A DNA stretch of 64,000 bases from CAVTWJ01 sp964525605 (GTDB lineage Bacteria > Oederibacteriota > Muellerivitia > Muellerivitales > Muellerivitaceae), in contig CAZGKT010000001.1 in the NCBI GenBank assembly GCA_964525605.1, forward strand, positions 1 through 64,000, given 5' to 3'. This document shows, one piece after another, positions 8,543 to 17,305 of the stretch. Position numbers and translations under genes: made by a program. The notes under the pieces were generated by a model that worked only from the letters and a program-made list of their open reading frames with translations, did no database searches and had not been told where the DNA came from. Every line of letters starts with the position of its first letter. Within the stretch, counting starts at the first letter, position 1.

Positions 8543-10642
8543 TTGCGCTTTCATTATTTAGGTCCAATCCTAGCCCTCTCCCTTTGTTTGACGGCGATGG
8601 CGAATCAGGCGGATGCCAAGACCTTGTCGAAAACCTTCAAGAACCCCATCCTCACCGGCTTCCATCCCGACCCCAGCGTCTGCCGGGTGGGGGAAGATTT
8701 TTACCTCACCAATTCCACCTTCGAATTTTTCCCGGGCCTGCCGATTCACCATAGTCGTGACCTGGTTCATTGGGAATTTATAGGAAATGCCCTGAACCGC
8801 CCCAGCCAACTGCCCCTTCAAGGGGCGTCGGATCATGGCGGCCTGTACGCGCCGACCCTGCGCTATTGGAAAGGGCTTTTTTACCTTACCTGCGACAACG
8901 TCAGCGGGGGAGGAAGTTTTATCGTCACCGCCAAGGACCCGGCGGGCCCCTGGTCGGAGCCGGTCTGGCTGAATGATTACGGAATCGACGGCTCCATCTT
9001 CTTTGACGACGACGGGAAGATTTATTACGACCGGGCCGGAGCCGACAATGGGAACGGCATTTCGCAGGCCGAACTGGACCCTTCCACCCTGAAGCTGAAA
9101 ACACCCTTCAAGAAGGTCTGGGAATACCCGGCTGAATGGAATGAGGGCCCTCATCTCTACAAGATCAAGGGCATGTATTACCTCCTCGCCGCGGTGGGTG
9201 GAACCGAAATCCACCACCAGGAAGTCGCGGCCAGGAGCAGTAGCCCTTGGGGGCCTTTTGAGGCTTGCCCCCATAATCCTATCCTCACCGAACGCGACGA
9301 TCCGCAAAGCCCGATTCAATGCGCGGGCCACGCCGACCTGTTTGACGCGCCCGATGGAAGTTGGTGGCTGGTTTTTCTCGGAACCAGGCCCCAGAATGGT
9401 ATGTCGGTGCTGGGCCGGGAAACCTTTCTCACACCTATCCAATGGACTTCGGATGGTTGGCCGGTGGCGGGTCATAACCACCATGTGTCCATGGAAATGA
9501 AAGCGCCGAATTTAAAGCCGTTTCCTGTGGAGCCCGCCCAGCCGCGAACCCTATTTGACGGCGCACCGTTGGGCCCGGAGTGGGTATATATAAGAAATTT
9601 CGACCCGAAAAATTTCTCGCAGACGGAACAAAAAGGGTTTCTTCGAATTCGGACGGCCAAGGACAACCTGAACACCCGGTTTGAAGTGCCCGCTTTCGTG
9701 GGACAGCGGCAAACCGCCTTTCGATTTAGCGCCCGAACCGAGATGACATTTAACCCCCGGCAGGACGGGGAAGAGGCGGGGCTTTGCGTAAGGGCCAACG
9801 AGGATAACCATTTTGAGATAGGCGTGGGCCGGTTCGACGGGGAAGTACGGCTATTCGTTCGAACCCGGATCAAAAATCGGGAATATCTGCTGGCTCAAAA
9901 GTCTGTGGGTTCGGGCAACATTCAATTGGAAATTTCGGGTGCCGAAGACCGGTATCAGTTCGCCTGGTCCAGCGACGGTAAAACCTGGAACAATCTCGCG
10001 GCCTGCCCCTCCGCTGATCTTTCCCGTGAAATAACCGGTGGGTTTACCGGAACGGTGATCGGCCTCTATGCCACGGCCAACGGCAAGGCATCCGATAATC
10101 ACGCCGACTTCGCATGGTTCGAAAATCAACCCGGTGTCGTTCCGAATCCCATACCCCTGACTCTGAGGCCCTCGCCGATGCCCTTGATTCCCTCCGACCA
10201 TTGGCGGATTCGAACCGGTTGGGAAGAATTTAAGGACAAAAACGGGTTGTACTGGTCGTCGGATATCGGCTATTCCGATGGGGAGGTCGCCCGTGGTTGG
10301 GTTTCCATCGCGGGAACCGATATTCAGGACCTCTACCAATTTGAGCGCAATGGTAAGGATTTCAGTTATTCACTACCGGTGTTACCGGGCAAGTACCAGG
10401 TTCATTTGAGGTTCGCCGAGACTTTTCTGAAGAATGTGGGCGAGAGGGTATTTGATGTTCTGATTAACGGAAAAAAGGTTCTCGTCGATTTCGATATCCT
10501 TAAGGAAGCCGGGGCCAGCAATAAGGCCCTGGATAAAATCTTTAAGGACATCAGCCCGGACACTGATGGAATGATCCATCTCCACTTCGTTGCCTCGGTT
10601 CAAAACGCCAAAGTTTGTTCCATTGAGATTACGCGCCAATAA
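8543..10642 (+). CDS. Secreted GH43 glycosidase (xylosidase/arabinofuranosidase-like) with malectin-like C-terminal domain
   Basis: The 699-residue product has a signal peptide of about 25 residues (NQADA then KTLSK). The GH43 five-blade propeller carries the full catalytic set. Asp43 in HPDPSV is the base, Asp149 in GIDGSIF tunes pKa, and Glu201 in WNEGPHLY is the acid. Residues of about 335-530 form the concanavalin-like beta-xylosidase C-terminal domain. Residues of about 555-699 look like a malectin carbohydrate-binding domain (YQVHLRFAET, VFDVLINGK). It likely trims xylan or arabinan side chains outside the cytoplasm. TTG is the start because AGGAG sits 5 nt upstream. No other glycan-use genes flank it. 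Confidence 0.9.
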   Translation: MRFHYLGPILALSLCLTAMANQADAKTLSKTFKNPILTGFHPDPSVCRVGEDFYLTNSTFEFFPGLPIHHSRDLVHWEFIGNALNRPSQLPLQGASDHGGLYAPTLRYWKGLFYLTCDNVSGGGSFIVTAKDPAGPWSEPVWLNDYGIDGSIFFDDDGKIYYDRAGADNGNGISQAELDPSTLKLKTPFKKVWEYPAEWNEGPHLYKIKGMYYLLAAVGGTEIHHQEVAARSSSPWGPFEACPHNPILTERDDPQSPIQCAGHADLFDAPDGSWWLVFLGTRPQNGMSVLGRETFLTPIQWTSDGWPVAGHNHHVSMEMKAPNLKPFPVEPAQPRTLFDGAPLGPEWVYIRNFDPKNFSQTEQKGFLRIRTAKDNLNTRFEVPAFVGQRQTAFRFSARTEMTFNPRQDGEEAGLCVRANEDNHFEIGVGRFDGEVRLFVRTRIKNREYLLAQKSVGSGNIQLEISGAEDRYQFAWSSDGKTWNNLAACPSADLSREITGGFTGTVIGLYATANGKASDNHADFAWFENQPGVVPNPIPLTLRPSPMPLIPSDHWRIRTGWEEFKDKNGLYWSSDIGYSDGEVARGWVSIAGTDIQDLYQFERNGKDFSYSLPVLPGKYQVHLRFAETFLKNVGERVFDVLINGKKVLVDFDILKEAGASNKALDKIFKDISPDTDGMIHLHFVASVQNAKVCSIEITRQ

Positions 10643-10691
10643 ATAGTGTGTCCGGCCAGCTTTATCCCTAGTGGGTTGATCTCTAAACTTT

Positions 10692-10784
10692 TCTGAGACG
10701 AGTGGGGTTGGACCGAACCCGTGAATGTCCTTGGATTCCAAAATATTCTTTGCGGATTCACCTCCTCGCCGCTCGGATCATGGC
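10692..10784 (-). pseudogene. Ghost 3' end of the epimerase-like gene at 12210
   Basis: About 93 bp align with the 3' end of the minus-strand gene at 12210-12914, at roughly 80% by eye, in the same orientation. The longest exact block is 24 nt (10724-10747 equals 12246-12269). One extra base after GCGAGG shifts the frame, so this copy cannot code. The match stops where the real gene continues upstream (codons for LGRAM). Remnant of a duplicated paralogue, or an end duplication from an old insertion. Confidence 0.75.
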
Positions 10785-11045
10785 CTTTGGAGGTTGCCTC
10801 AACATGTCAGCCTCCGACTCCCCCATTCCGGACGAACTTTCAGGGACAATTTTCCTAACCTCAAATTTTTAACCTGATTCGGTCCATTCGCTCTTTTAAT
10901 GAAACAAATACCTGCCCGCCGGACTGGAAAATTCGGGTTCGGGATGGAAAAATGAAAACCGAAAGGTCCTGAACCGCATTTGCGCTAAGGATGAAATTCT
11001 CCGGGGAAGCTGGCACCATTCCATTCGATAACACAGGAGGGCGTC
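10785..11045. other. Intergenic stretch without a recognisable gene
   Basis: Together with the ghost it makes a 400-bp gap. I see no ORF with a ribosome site, no tRNA and no clear terminator. GGAGG at its right end is the ribosome site of the next gene. Confidence 0.5.
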
Positions 11046-11456
11046 TTGAAAAATGTATTCCTATTTTTGTTCTTATGGGTTCCTCTGACCGGCTCCCTTC
11101 ACGCGGATGAGATGTCCAAACCGGCCCAGGACACGGGTTTAAAACCCATAACGATCCGTGGAACCTTGGTGGATACTTCCTGTTATTTTTCGGAAGGGTT
11201 AACCGGCAATGATCACGATGGAATGACCCGTTGCGGAACCGCTTGCCTGAACTCGGGCGTTCCCGCGGGAGTCTTGGAGGGGGATAAGGTTTATATCCTT
11301 ATTTTTCCCTCCAAGGCTTTCGCGAATTACGTGGGCCAATCGGTGCAGATCGAGGGGGAAGCTTATGGCGACAACCTGATCCATCCCCGGAAAGCGGTCG
11401 TAATCGGGAAAACCGGATCAAAACCCATCCAGTTGAGGGGCTTTGAGATGATGTAA
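11046..11456 (+). CDS. Conserved secreted Cys-containing protein
   Basis: The 136-residue product has a signal peptide of about 20 residues (GSLHA then DEMSK). The mature domain carries VDTSCYF, then HDGMTRCGTACLNSGVPAGVL, then a small beta domain (VYILIFPSK, VQIEGEAYG). I recall this spacing of one Cys, a His and a CGxxC-like pair followed by GxPxGxL from conserved periplasmic proteins of unknown function; metal or thiol chemistry is inference. TTG is the start because GGAGG lies 5 nt upstream. It ends 31 bp from the convergent sodC-like gene, so the two may share a stress or metal theme. Confidence 0.65.
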   Translation: MKNVFLFLFLWVPLTGSLHADEMSKPAQDTGLKPITIRGTLVDTSCYFSEGLTGNDHDGMTRCGTACLNSGVPAGVLEGDKVYILIFPSKAFANYVGQSVQIEGEAYGDNLIHPRKAVVIGKTGSKPIQLRGFEMM

Positions 11457-11487
11457 GCCGTCCTCACGCCTTCAGACTGAACTTGTT

Positions 11488-12033
11488 TTACTGCAGGGTC
11501 TGGATAATCCCGCAAGCCACCCGGGCCGGCGAGTCGCTGGCATGGATGACCACCGAACGGCCGACAATGGAGTTGGGCCCTGATAATTGGAGGATCTTGT
11601 TTTTAAACTTGGCCTTCACGATTCCGTGGGCGTCGGCGGTCAGTTTGCCCAAATCGGCCACATCCTTTACGGTGGCAGCGGGCCCGGAAGTGGGCGGTTG
11701 GCTGAATTTAAAATGACCCCCCGCCGAACTGCCGTCCGTGGAGGAGCAATCGCCGGTTTCATGAACGTGAAAAGGATGGCTGCCGGGGGTTAGCCCTTGA
11801 ATGCGGGCGAGAACCAGCAAGTAATCCTTCTTTTGGATGAACTTGATCTCACCCTGGACGGTGTTTCCTTGGGTCGGGTTCATTTCCGCCACCGCGGTGA
11901 GAGCGGCGGACGCGGGTGCCATGGAGGATTCCGGAGTGGCCCCGGGCGTACCCGTGGACATCCCCGCCGGGGTATCCGCATGGGCTCCCCAAACAGGTAG
12001 AAGAAAAAGCAAAAGAAAAAATACGCTTCGCAT
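11488..12033 (-). CDS. sodC: Cu/Zn-type superoxide dismutase family protein lacking two zinc ligands
   Basis: The 181-residue product has a signal peptide (WGAHA then DTPAG), so it acts in the periplasm or on the surface. Copper ligands are all present: His89 and His91 in HPFHVHETGDC, His107 in AGGHF and His164 in VVIHA. The disulfide pair Cys96/Cys174 and the active-site Arg171 (PARVACG) are conserved. Of the zinc ligands, the Asp remains (Asp127, ADLG). The two dedicated His positions are Thr115 or Ser116 and Asp124. That resembles copper-only SODs known from fungi; activity here is inference. GGGGAGG precedes the ATG. Confidence 0.85.
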   Translation of the reverse strand: MRSVFFLLLFLLPVWGAHADTPAGMSTGTPGATPESSMAPASAALTAVAEMNPTQGNTVQGEIKFIQKKDYLLVLARIQGLTPGSHPFHVHETGDCSSTDGSSAGGHFKFSQPPTSGPAATVKDVADLGKLTADAHGIVKAKFKNKILQLSGPNSIVGRSVVIHASDSPARVACGIIQTLQ

Positions 12034-12209
12034 GGTTACTGACCTCCCCTTTTTGACTTAGGCCTAAAGCCTCGCCGGGGTTTCATAGTGAACCTTCCAA
12101 TGGAAACCCGGGACGAACTGCCTGGGATATTAGGTTCCTCGAAGGTTTATTTTTCAACCCCTCCGGTTGATATTTTTACGCTGGGAATTTCGATGAGCCC
12201 TCATATCAA

Positions 12210-12914
12210 TCATTCTGAGGCGGGGTTTATTGAACCGAACTCGTAAATGTCCTTGGATTCCAAAATATTTTTTGAAGATTCACCCCTCGCCGCGCGGAGC
12301 ATGGCCCGGCCCAAACGTTCGGGGGTGGTGACCCATTGGGGAAAGAGTTTGACCAACAGAGGGATCAGCGGCCCGATCAGGTCGTAGGCCACCCGGTAAA
12401 GTTTTGTACTTGATTTGAATCCCTTTAAAGGTTGTAGGCCGCCGAGCCGAAACATGACGGCGGCTCGGAAGGGAAGCTTGAATAGATCGTTTTCGGTTCG
12501 GCCTTTGACCCTGGCCCACATGATCGGCCCCTTTTCCGTCGAGTCCGTTCCTCCTCCCGAGACGTAACAAATGGACATCGTCTTGTTCAGTTTCAGGAGA
12601 AGCTTGGCCGTCTTGATCGGAAGGTCATGGTTGATTTTCGTGTACCCCTCTTCGTTCAGGCCCGTCGCGGAGGCGCCCACGGTGAACAGGCAGGCGTTGT
12701 AGCCTTTCAGCTTTTGGCGGGAAGATTCCAACTTAAAAAGATCGGGAATCAAAAGTTCCTTCAACTTGGCGTGGGACATACCGCAGGGCTTGCGGCCTAC
12801 CGATAAAACCGCCTTGACCTTGGGGTCTTTCAGGCATTCGCTTAATACCGCGGCGCCCACCATTCCGCTGGCGCCGAAGAGGATGATCCGAAGGTCTTGG
12901 ACAGGTTTTTTCAT
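12210..12914 (-). CDS. NAD(P)-binding epimerase/SDR-like protein
   Basis: The 234-residue product opens with LRIILFGASGMVGAAVLSECL, a Rossmann GASGxVG dinucleotide site of atypical/extended SDRs. Then come ACLFTVGASATGLNEEGY and a YVSGGGTDSTEKG segment at the catalytic region, with no classical YxxxK. RVKGRTENDLFKL is typical of NAD(P)H-binding epimerase-like proteins (COG0702 relatives). The substrate is unknown. ATG 12914 is chosen because AGGAAAGAGAG precedes it and the Rossmann fold follows at once. A diverged copy of its 3' end lies at 10692-10784. Confidence 0.75.
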   Translation of the reverse strand: MKKPVQDLRIILFGASGMVGAAVLSECLKDPKVKAVLSVGRKPCGMSHAKLKELLIPDLFKLESSRQKLKGYNACLFTVGASATGLNEEGYTKINHDLPIKTAKLLLKLNKTMSICYVSGGGTDSTEKGPIMWARVKGRTENDLFKLPFRAAVMFRLGGLQPLKGFKSSTKLYRVAYDLIGPLIPLLVKLFPQWVTTPERLGRAMLRAARGESSKNILESKDIYEFGSINPASE

Positions 12915-13061
12915 GGCACTCTCTTTCCTTAATCTGAATTGCCTTGATAGGACACTATTTTGACCGGAATTGAAAGGCGGATTCTTATATTTTTCTCCCA
13001 CCTTTTGAGTTTTAACCTAAAATACGGCGTTGTTGAAAACCCACTATCGTTCGGAGACATC

Positions 13062-13775
13062 TTGAACAGGTTTTGCGCCCTTCTGATCATCCTGATTCTT
13101 TCCACTCAACTGGCCTGTCACAAAGCCAAACCCGTGGCAGTGGTTCCCGCCGATCCCCAGGTCGAAAACCTGAAGGGTCTGATCGCCAGGGCCCATTACG
13201 AAGAGGCGGCAAACCAGGCCAAGACGATCGCAAGCCAGGTGGCTCACGGCCAGGATGTTTCCGAGATTCTTTACCTGGAAAGCTACGCACTGATGTTCGG
13301 CGAAAAGGATTACGGGGGCGCCCGGGCCGCCCTGAAACAGTTGCTCGATTTTTTCCCCCAGAGCCCCCACGCGATCGAGGCCCAGCAATGGATCGCCGAC
13401 TGTCACTATTGGGACAGCAATTATGACCGGGCCCTACGGGAGTACCGCAAACTGGAAGGCGCGGGAAAAGACGCGCAAGCCTATGCCTTTTACCAGGAAG
13501 CCAACTGCCTGTTGCTGAAGGACAAGGTGGGAGATGCCCTGACCACCTACCGCAACCTGATTGAAAAATACCCCGGTTCGCCCCTGGCTGATTCGGCCCA
13601 GTTAATGGTGGCCAACACCTACCTGAAACTGGATGACCGGGCCTTGGCCAAGACGGAACTGCAGAAATTCATGTCCATGACCAAGAACCCCGCCCTTTTG
13701 CATTCGGCTCAGAAGGCCCTTGATCAATTGGAAGAGGCAAAATCCTCTCCCAAGGGCCCTGGCGAGAACCACTAA
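13062..13775 (+). CDS. TPR lipoprotein (TadD-like or YbgF-like)
   Basis: The 237-residue product has a short signal and the lipobox STQLAC. About five TPR units follow (ARAALKQLLDFFPQSPHAIEAQQWIADC, ALREYRKLEGAG, ALTTYRNLIEKYPGSPLADSAQ, AKTELQKFMSM). TTG 13062 is chosen because GGAG sits 5 nt upstream and this start yields a proper lipoprotein signal. It ends 2 bp before the tadB-like gene. TPR lipoproteins such as TadD accompany Tad secretion genes, so a pilotin- or assembly-like role is plausible. Confidence 0.7.
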   Translation: MNRFCALLIILILSTQLACHKAKPVAVVPADPQVENLKGLIARAHYEEAANQAKTIASQVAHGQDVSEILYLESYALMFGEKDYGGARAALKQLLDFFPQSPHAIEAQQWIADCHYWDSNYDRALREYRKLEGAGKDAQAYAFYQEANCLLLKDKVGDALTTYRNLIEKYPGSPLADSAQLMVANTYLKLDDRALAKTELQKFMSMTKNPALLHSAQKALDQLEEAKSSPKGPGENH

Positions 13776-13777
13776 CC

Positions 13778-14656
13778 ATGCCGGGCTTTCCTTTGATCAT
13801 TTCGGGATTAGGGGCCCTGGGGTTCGGCCTTGTAGGGTTGGTGTTGGGAAGATGGCTTGTATCGTTTGCCCCCCCAAAAACCGAAAAACAATCCGTTTCT
13901 TCGAACGTACCGAAAACTTCCAGTCCTCCCGCAATAAAACTCAAGATGGACGTGGCCACGAAGTGGCTTCTTGGAGGCGTGATCGCATCCTTGGGAGTGG
14001 TTGTTTTGGGTGATCCGGGTTCCGGGTTATTTTTGCTGTTGGTGGTGGCCCTATTTGGAATCGGATTGCGTTTGGGCCCGGGATTTCTCGAAAAACAAAA
14101 GACAAAGAAAAAGTACAAAAAAATTCAGGAGATTTTTCCGCAGTCCCTGGGAATGATGATTCAGGCCCTCAAGTCGGGCCAGACGATGCAGCAGGTGTTG
14201 GAATATCTTTCCCAGGAATGTCCTGAACCTTTGAAGGGGGAATATCTTCAAGTTTGCCGGGATATGGCCCTGGGGGCGGCAGCCGACAAAGCTTTGGCCT
14301 TTATGTCGGACCGTTATCCCGAATTTGACGATTTCCGACAGTTCATCGAGTCTTACCGCATATCGAAGATTACCGGGGCAAACCTGACACGGCTTCTGGA
14401 AGTTCTTCTGGAAAATCTTCAGGAAAAAGACCGTCTGACGCGAAAAAGGGACGCCATGACCGCCCAGGCCCGGCTCTCGGGCATGCTGATGGGGTGCCTG
14501 CCCTTTCTGTTGGGCTTGGTTTTCTTTGTCATGGACCCCAACCTGATGTTGCCCCTTTTCACCCGGCCGCAAGGCTGGGCGATCCTTTTTATCGCTTTTC
14601 TACTGGAGACCATCGGGTTTCTCTGGATTCGACAGCTTCTGGCGCTGGAGTTTTAA
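13778..14656 (+). CDS. tadB: TadB-like type II secretion F-domain membrane protein
   Basis: The 292-residue product has an N-terminal membrane segment, a second at about 62-98, and a GspF/T2SSF domain at about 110-290. It contains FPQSLGMMIQALKSGQTMQQVLEYLS and ISKITGANLTRLLEVLLENLQEK, and ends with two more membrane helices. TadB forms the inner-membrane platform of Tad pili with TadC. The tadC-like gene starts 2 bp after its stop. No TadA ATPase, pilin or secretin gene is in the window. Confidence 0.8.
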   Translation: MPGFPLIISGLGALGFGLVGLVLGRWLVSFAPPKTEKQSVSSNVPKTSSPPAIKLKMDVATKWLLGGVIASLGVVVLGDPGSGLFLLLVVALFGIGLRLGPGFLEKQKTKKKYKKIQEIFPQSLGMMIQALKSGQTMQQVLEYLSQECPEPLKGEYLQVCRDMALGAAADKALAFMSDRYPEFDDFRQFIESYRISKITGANLTRLLEVLLENLQEKDRLTRKRDAMTAQARLSGMLMGCLPFLLGLVFFVMDPNLMLPLFTRPQGWAILFIAFLLETIGFLWIRQLLALEF

Positions 14657-14658
14657 AC

Positions 14659-15531
14659 ATGACCTTTTTCCTTCTTTTAGCCTGTGCCCTCTGCCTGGGC
14701 TTGTCCTTCGGGCGGATGGTGGAATTGACCTGGACCAAAGTGGCCCAACACCGGCAGACCCAGCGGATCAAGACGGCGCTCTCGCAACGCAAGAAGGCGC
14801 TTCCTTTTCAATCGGTTCTCGTTCTCGTCGAGAATTTTCTGACCGGAGTGCAGGATCGGATTCCAAAGTTGAAATCTTATTACGAATGGATTGCCTCCCT
14901 CTTGAAGCGCTCGGACCGGGAAGAGTTTCAACCTCACCAGATTTTGGGTTACCAAATCCTCGCGGGGGTGGGATCTTTTCTTCTGTTGCACCTGCTTTTA
15001 GGAACTTTTTCGATTTCCTTCACGGGGTTGGCGCTGGGAGCCGCCGTGCCGATTCTTTGGCTGCGGGATTTGGCCGTGAAGCGGGAACGACGCATACTGC
15101 GTGAACTTCCCAACGCGCTGGAAGTGGTTTCTCTTTGCTGTGAGGCCGGCCTGACCGTCGAGCAGGGAATCGACCAATACCTCAAAAACGCCCGGCCGAA
15201 CCCCCTTGGGAGCGAATTTTCGGGCCTTCTGGAACAAACCCGCTCGGGTTCCAGTCGAAAAGCCGCCCTGGAAGTGGCGGCCCAACGCCTTCAATTGACC
15301 GATTTTTCCCTTTTCACCACCAGCCTGATCCATGCCGAAAAATTCGGGACGGGCGTATCCAAAACCTTGAGGCAGTTGTCCCTGACGTTAAGGGATAAAC
15401 AGACTCAGATGGCCGAGAAAGCGGTTCAGGAACTGCCGGTGAAGATGATCCTTCCCCTCGTGTTTTTCATCATGCCCGTGACCTTCCTCATCATTTTCGG
15501 CCCGGTCTTTTTGCAGTTTCTCGGGAAATGA
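14659..15531 (+). CDS. tadC: TadC-like type II secretion F-domain membrane protein
   Basis: The 290-residue product starts at ATG 14659 with CTGGAG upstream. It carries an N-terminal anchor, a central membrane pair, the T2SSF core (LRELPNALEVVSLCCEAGLT) and the typical TadC tail (AEKAVQELPVKMILPLVFFI). It pairs with TadB in the inner membrane. Its stop overlaps the DUF192 start in ATGA, so all four genes from 13062 probably form one operon. Confidence 0.8.
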   Translation: MTFFLLLACALCLGLSFGRMVELTWTKVAQHRQTQRIKTALSQRKKALPFQSVLVLVENFLTGVQDRIPKLKSYYEWIASLLKRSDREEFQPHQILGYQILAGVGSFLLLHLLLGTFSISFTGLALGAAVPILWLRDLAVKRERRILRELPNALEVVSLCCEAGLTVEQGIDQYLKNARPNPLGSEFSGLLEQTRSGSSRKAALEVAAQRLQLTDFSLFTTSLIHAEKFGTGVSKTLRQLSLTLRDKQTQMAEKAVQELPVKMILPLVFFIMPVTFLIIFGPVFLQFLGK

Positions 15532-15887
15532 GCCGCGAACAGAAAAACTCTCTGAGGATCACTAAGGCGCTTTCCTTTTGGGCTCGTTTCTTGGGCTTGA
15601 TGGGCAAACAAAAATGGCCTTTGGGTTATGACGCCCTCTGGTTTCCCCGCTGTGGTTCGGTTCACACCTTTTTTACCTTTCTTCGCCCGGATATCCTTTT
15701 TGTCGATTCCAACGGCATGATTTTATCTATCCACACCCAGGCTTTACCCTGGCGGGTTTGGTGGGGACCTCCGGGAACCTTTGGCTGTCTGGAAATTGGC
15801 CCGGGAGAGGTTGTGAAAAGAGACTGGCGAATCGGGACGAAAATTGAAGGCCTCTTCGATAATCCGCTCGATCGTCTTTCGCGTTGA
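15528..15887 (+). CDS. DUF192 family protein
   Basis: The 119-residue product matches DUF192 (PF02643): ALSFWARFLGLMGK, the block DALWFPRCGSVHTFFTF, DILFVDSNGMIL, and the closing CLEIGPGEVVKRDWRIGTKI. The family is a small beta-rich domain of unknown function, often secreted, but this copy has no signal peptide. It overlaps tadC by 4 bases. Its presence next to Tad genes suggests a linked role, unproven. Confidence 0.85.
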   Translation: MSREQKNSLRITKALSFWARFLGLMGKQKWPLGYDALWFPRCGSVHTFFTFLRPDILFVDSNGMILSIHTQALPWRVWWGPPGTFGCLEIGPGEVVKRDWRIGTKIEGLFDNPLDRLSR

Positions 15888-15938
15888 GATAATCGTGTAA
15901 AAGATATTTTCGGGTCCTCGTTTTTGGCGCAATCCCCT

Positions 15939-15944
15939 TATAAT
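15939..15944 (+). promoter_or_regulatory. -10 box (TATAAT) of glyA
   Basis: A perfect TATAAT 26 bp before the glyA ATG, with AAGGAG close to the start codon. No convincing -35 at 16-18 bp. Confidence 0.45.
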
Positions 15945-15970
15945 GCCCCCATTCCAGCCAAGGAGTTTCC

Positions 15971-17281
15971 ATGCTTTCTGATTTCTTAAAAGCCGATCCT
16001 CAAGTCTATGAAGCCAATCTGTTGGAGCTGAAACGCCAGAACGAAAAACTGGAGATGATCGCCTCCGAGAATTTCACCAGCCTGGCGGTCATGGCCGCCC
16101 AGGGCGGGGTGATGACCAACAAATACGCCGAGGGCTACCCCGGCAACCGTTATTACGGCGGATGCGAGTATGTGGACATGGTCGAGAACCTGGCCCGGGA
16201 AAGGGCCGCCCAGCTTTTTTTCAACGCCGAGTACGTGAATGTCCAGCCCCATTCAGGGAGCCAGGCCAACATGGCCGTCTATTTCACCTTCGTCAAACCG
16301 GGCGACACCATCCTGGGGCTCGACCTTTCCCACGGCGGGCACCTGACGCACGGAAGCAAGGTCAACTTTTCGGGAAAGATGTACAACTTCTTCGGCTATC
16401 AAACCCGCAAGGAAGACGGGCGGGTAGATGTGAACCAGGTTCGGGAACTTGCCCGCCAACACCATCCCAAAATGATCAGCATCGGCGCCTCGGCCTATTC
16501 GAGGGACTGGGATTACGCCGAGTTCAGGAAAATCGCGGACGAGGTGGGTGCCTTTCTCTGGGCGGATATCGCCCACACGGCAGGCCTGATCGCGGCAGGA
16601 GAACTGAACAATCCTATGGCCCACTGCCATGTGGTGACCACGACCACCCACAAAACCCTGCGGGGACCGAGAGGTGGAATGATATTGATGGGGAAGGACT
16701 TCGACAATCCCTTCGGCATCACGGCCCCGAAGAGCGGGCGGGTACGCAAGATGAGTGAGCTGTTGGACAGCCAGATTATCCCGGGTATCCAGGGCGGGCC
16801 CTTGATGCATGTGGTGGGAGCCAAGGCTGTGGCGTTCCAGGAGGCCCTCCAGCCTTCCTTTAAGACCTACGCGAAACAGATTCGGGCCAACGCCAAGGCC
16901 CTGTGTGATGCGCTGGTGAGTTTCGGTTTCCAAGTGGTTTCGGGCGGCACGGATAACCACTTGATGCTCATCGACCTTCGCAACAAGAAGATCAACGGCA
17001 AGCAAGCTCAATTGGCGTTAGATGAGGCCAATATCACCACCAACAAGAACTCGGTGCCCTATGACACCGAATCGCCCCTGTTGACGAGCGGTTTAAGGTT
17101 GGGAAGCCCCGCTTTAACGACTCGCGGGTTCAAGGAAGCGGAGTTTAAGCAGGTCGCTAAGTGGATCAACGAGGTGGTTGCAAAACCCGAAGATGAAGGG
17201 GTCCGCAAACAAGTGAAGGGTGAAATCGCGGAAATGACTAAGAAATTCCCGCTCTATCCGGAACTTTTAAAGGGTCTTTGA
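15971..17281 (+). CDS. glyA: Serine hydroxymethyltransferase
   Basis: The 436-residue enzyme converts serine and tetrahydrofolate to glycine and 5,10-methylene-tetrahydrofolate in the cytoplasm. Family marks are MIASENFTS, the YAEGYPGNRYYGGCEYVD block, the His region SHGGHLTHGS and WADIAHTAGL. The PLP Lys228 lies in VTTTTHKTLRGPRGG, and SGTDNHLMLIDL is replaced by the near-identical SGGTDNHLMLIDL. Length is normal. It is transcribed from its own promoter and ends at a strong terminator. Confidence 0.98.
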   Translation: MLSDFLKADPQVYEANLLELKRQNEKLEMIASENFTSLAVMAAQGGVMTNKYAEGYPGNRYYGGCEYVDMVENLARERAAQLFFNAEYVNVQPHSGSQANMAVYFTFVKPGDTILGLDLSHGGHLTHGSKVNFSGKMYNFFGYQTRKEDGRVDVNQVRELARQHHPKMISIGASAYSRDWDYAEFRKIADEVGAFLWADIAHTAGLIAAGELNNPMAHCHVVTTTTHKTLRGPRGGMILMGKDFDNPFGITAPKSGRVRKMSELLDSQIIPGIQGGPLMHVVGAKAVAFQEALQPSFKTYAKQIRANAKALCDALVSFGFQVVSGGTDNHLMLIDLRNKKINGKQAQLALDEANITTNKNSVPYDTESPLLTSGLRLGSPALTTRGFKEAEFKQVAKWINEVVAKPEDEGVRKQVKGEIAEMTKKFPLYPELLKGL

Positions 17282-17305
17282 TTTTTAATTAAATTTCAAA
17301 AAAAA

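Noticed and set aside
8570..9484. Long minus-strand ORF under the GH43 gene
   Set aside because: It lies wholly under a gene with a full catalytic set and has no protein-like motif.
16253..17011. Long minus-strand ORF under glyA
   Set aside because: Antisense shadow of glyA caused by GC-rich codons.
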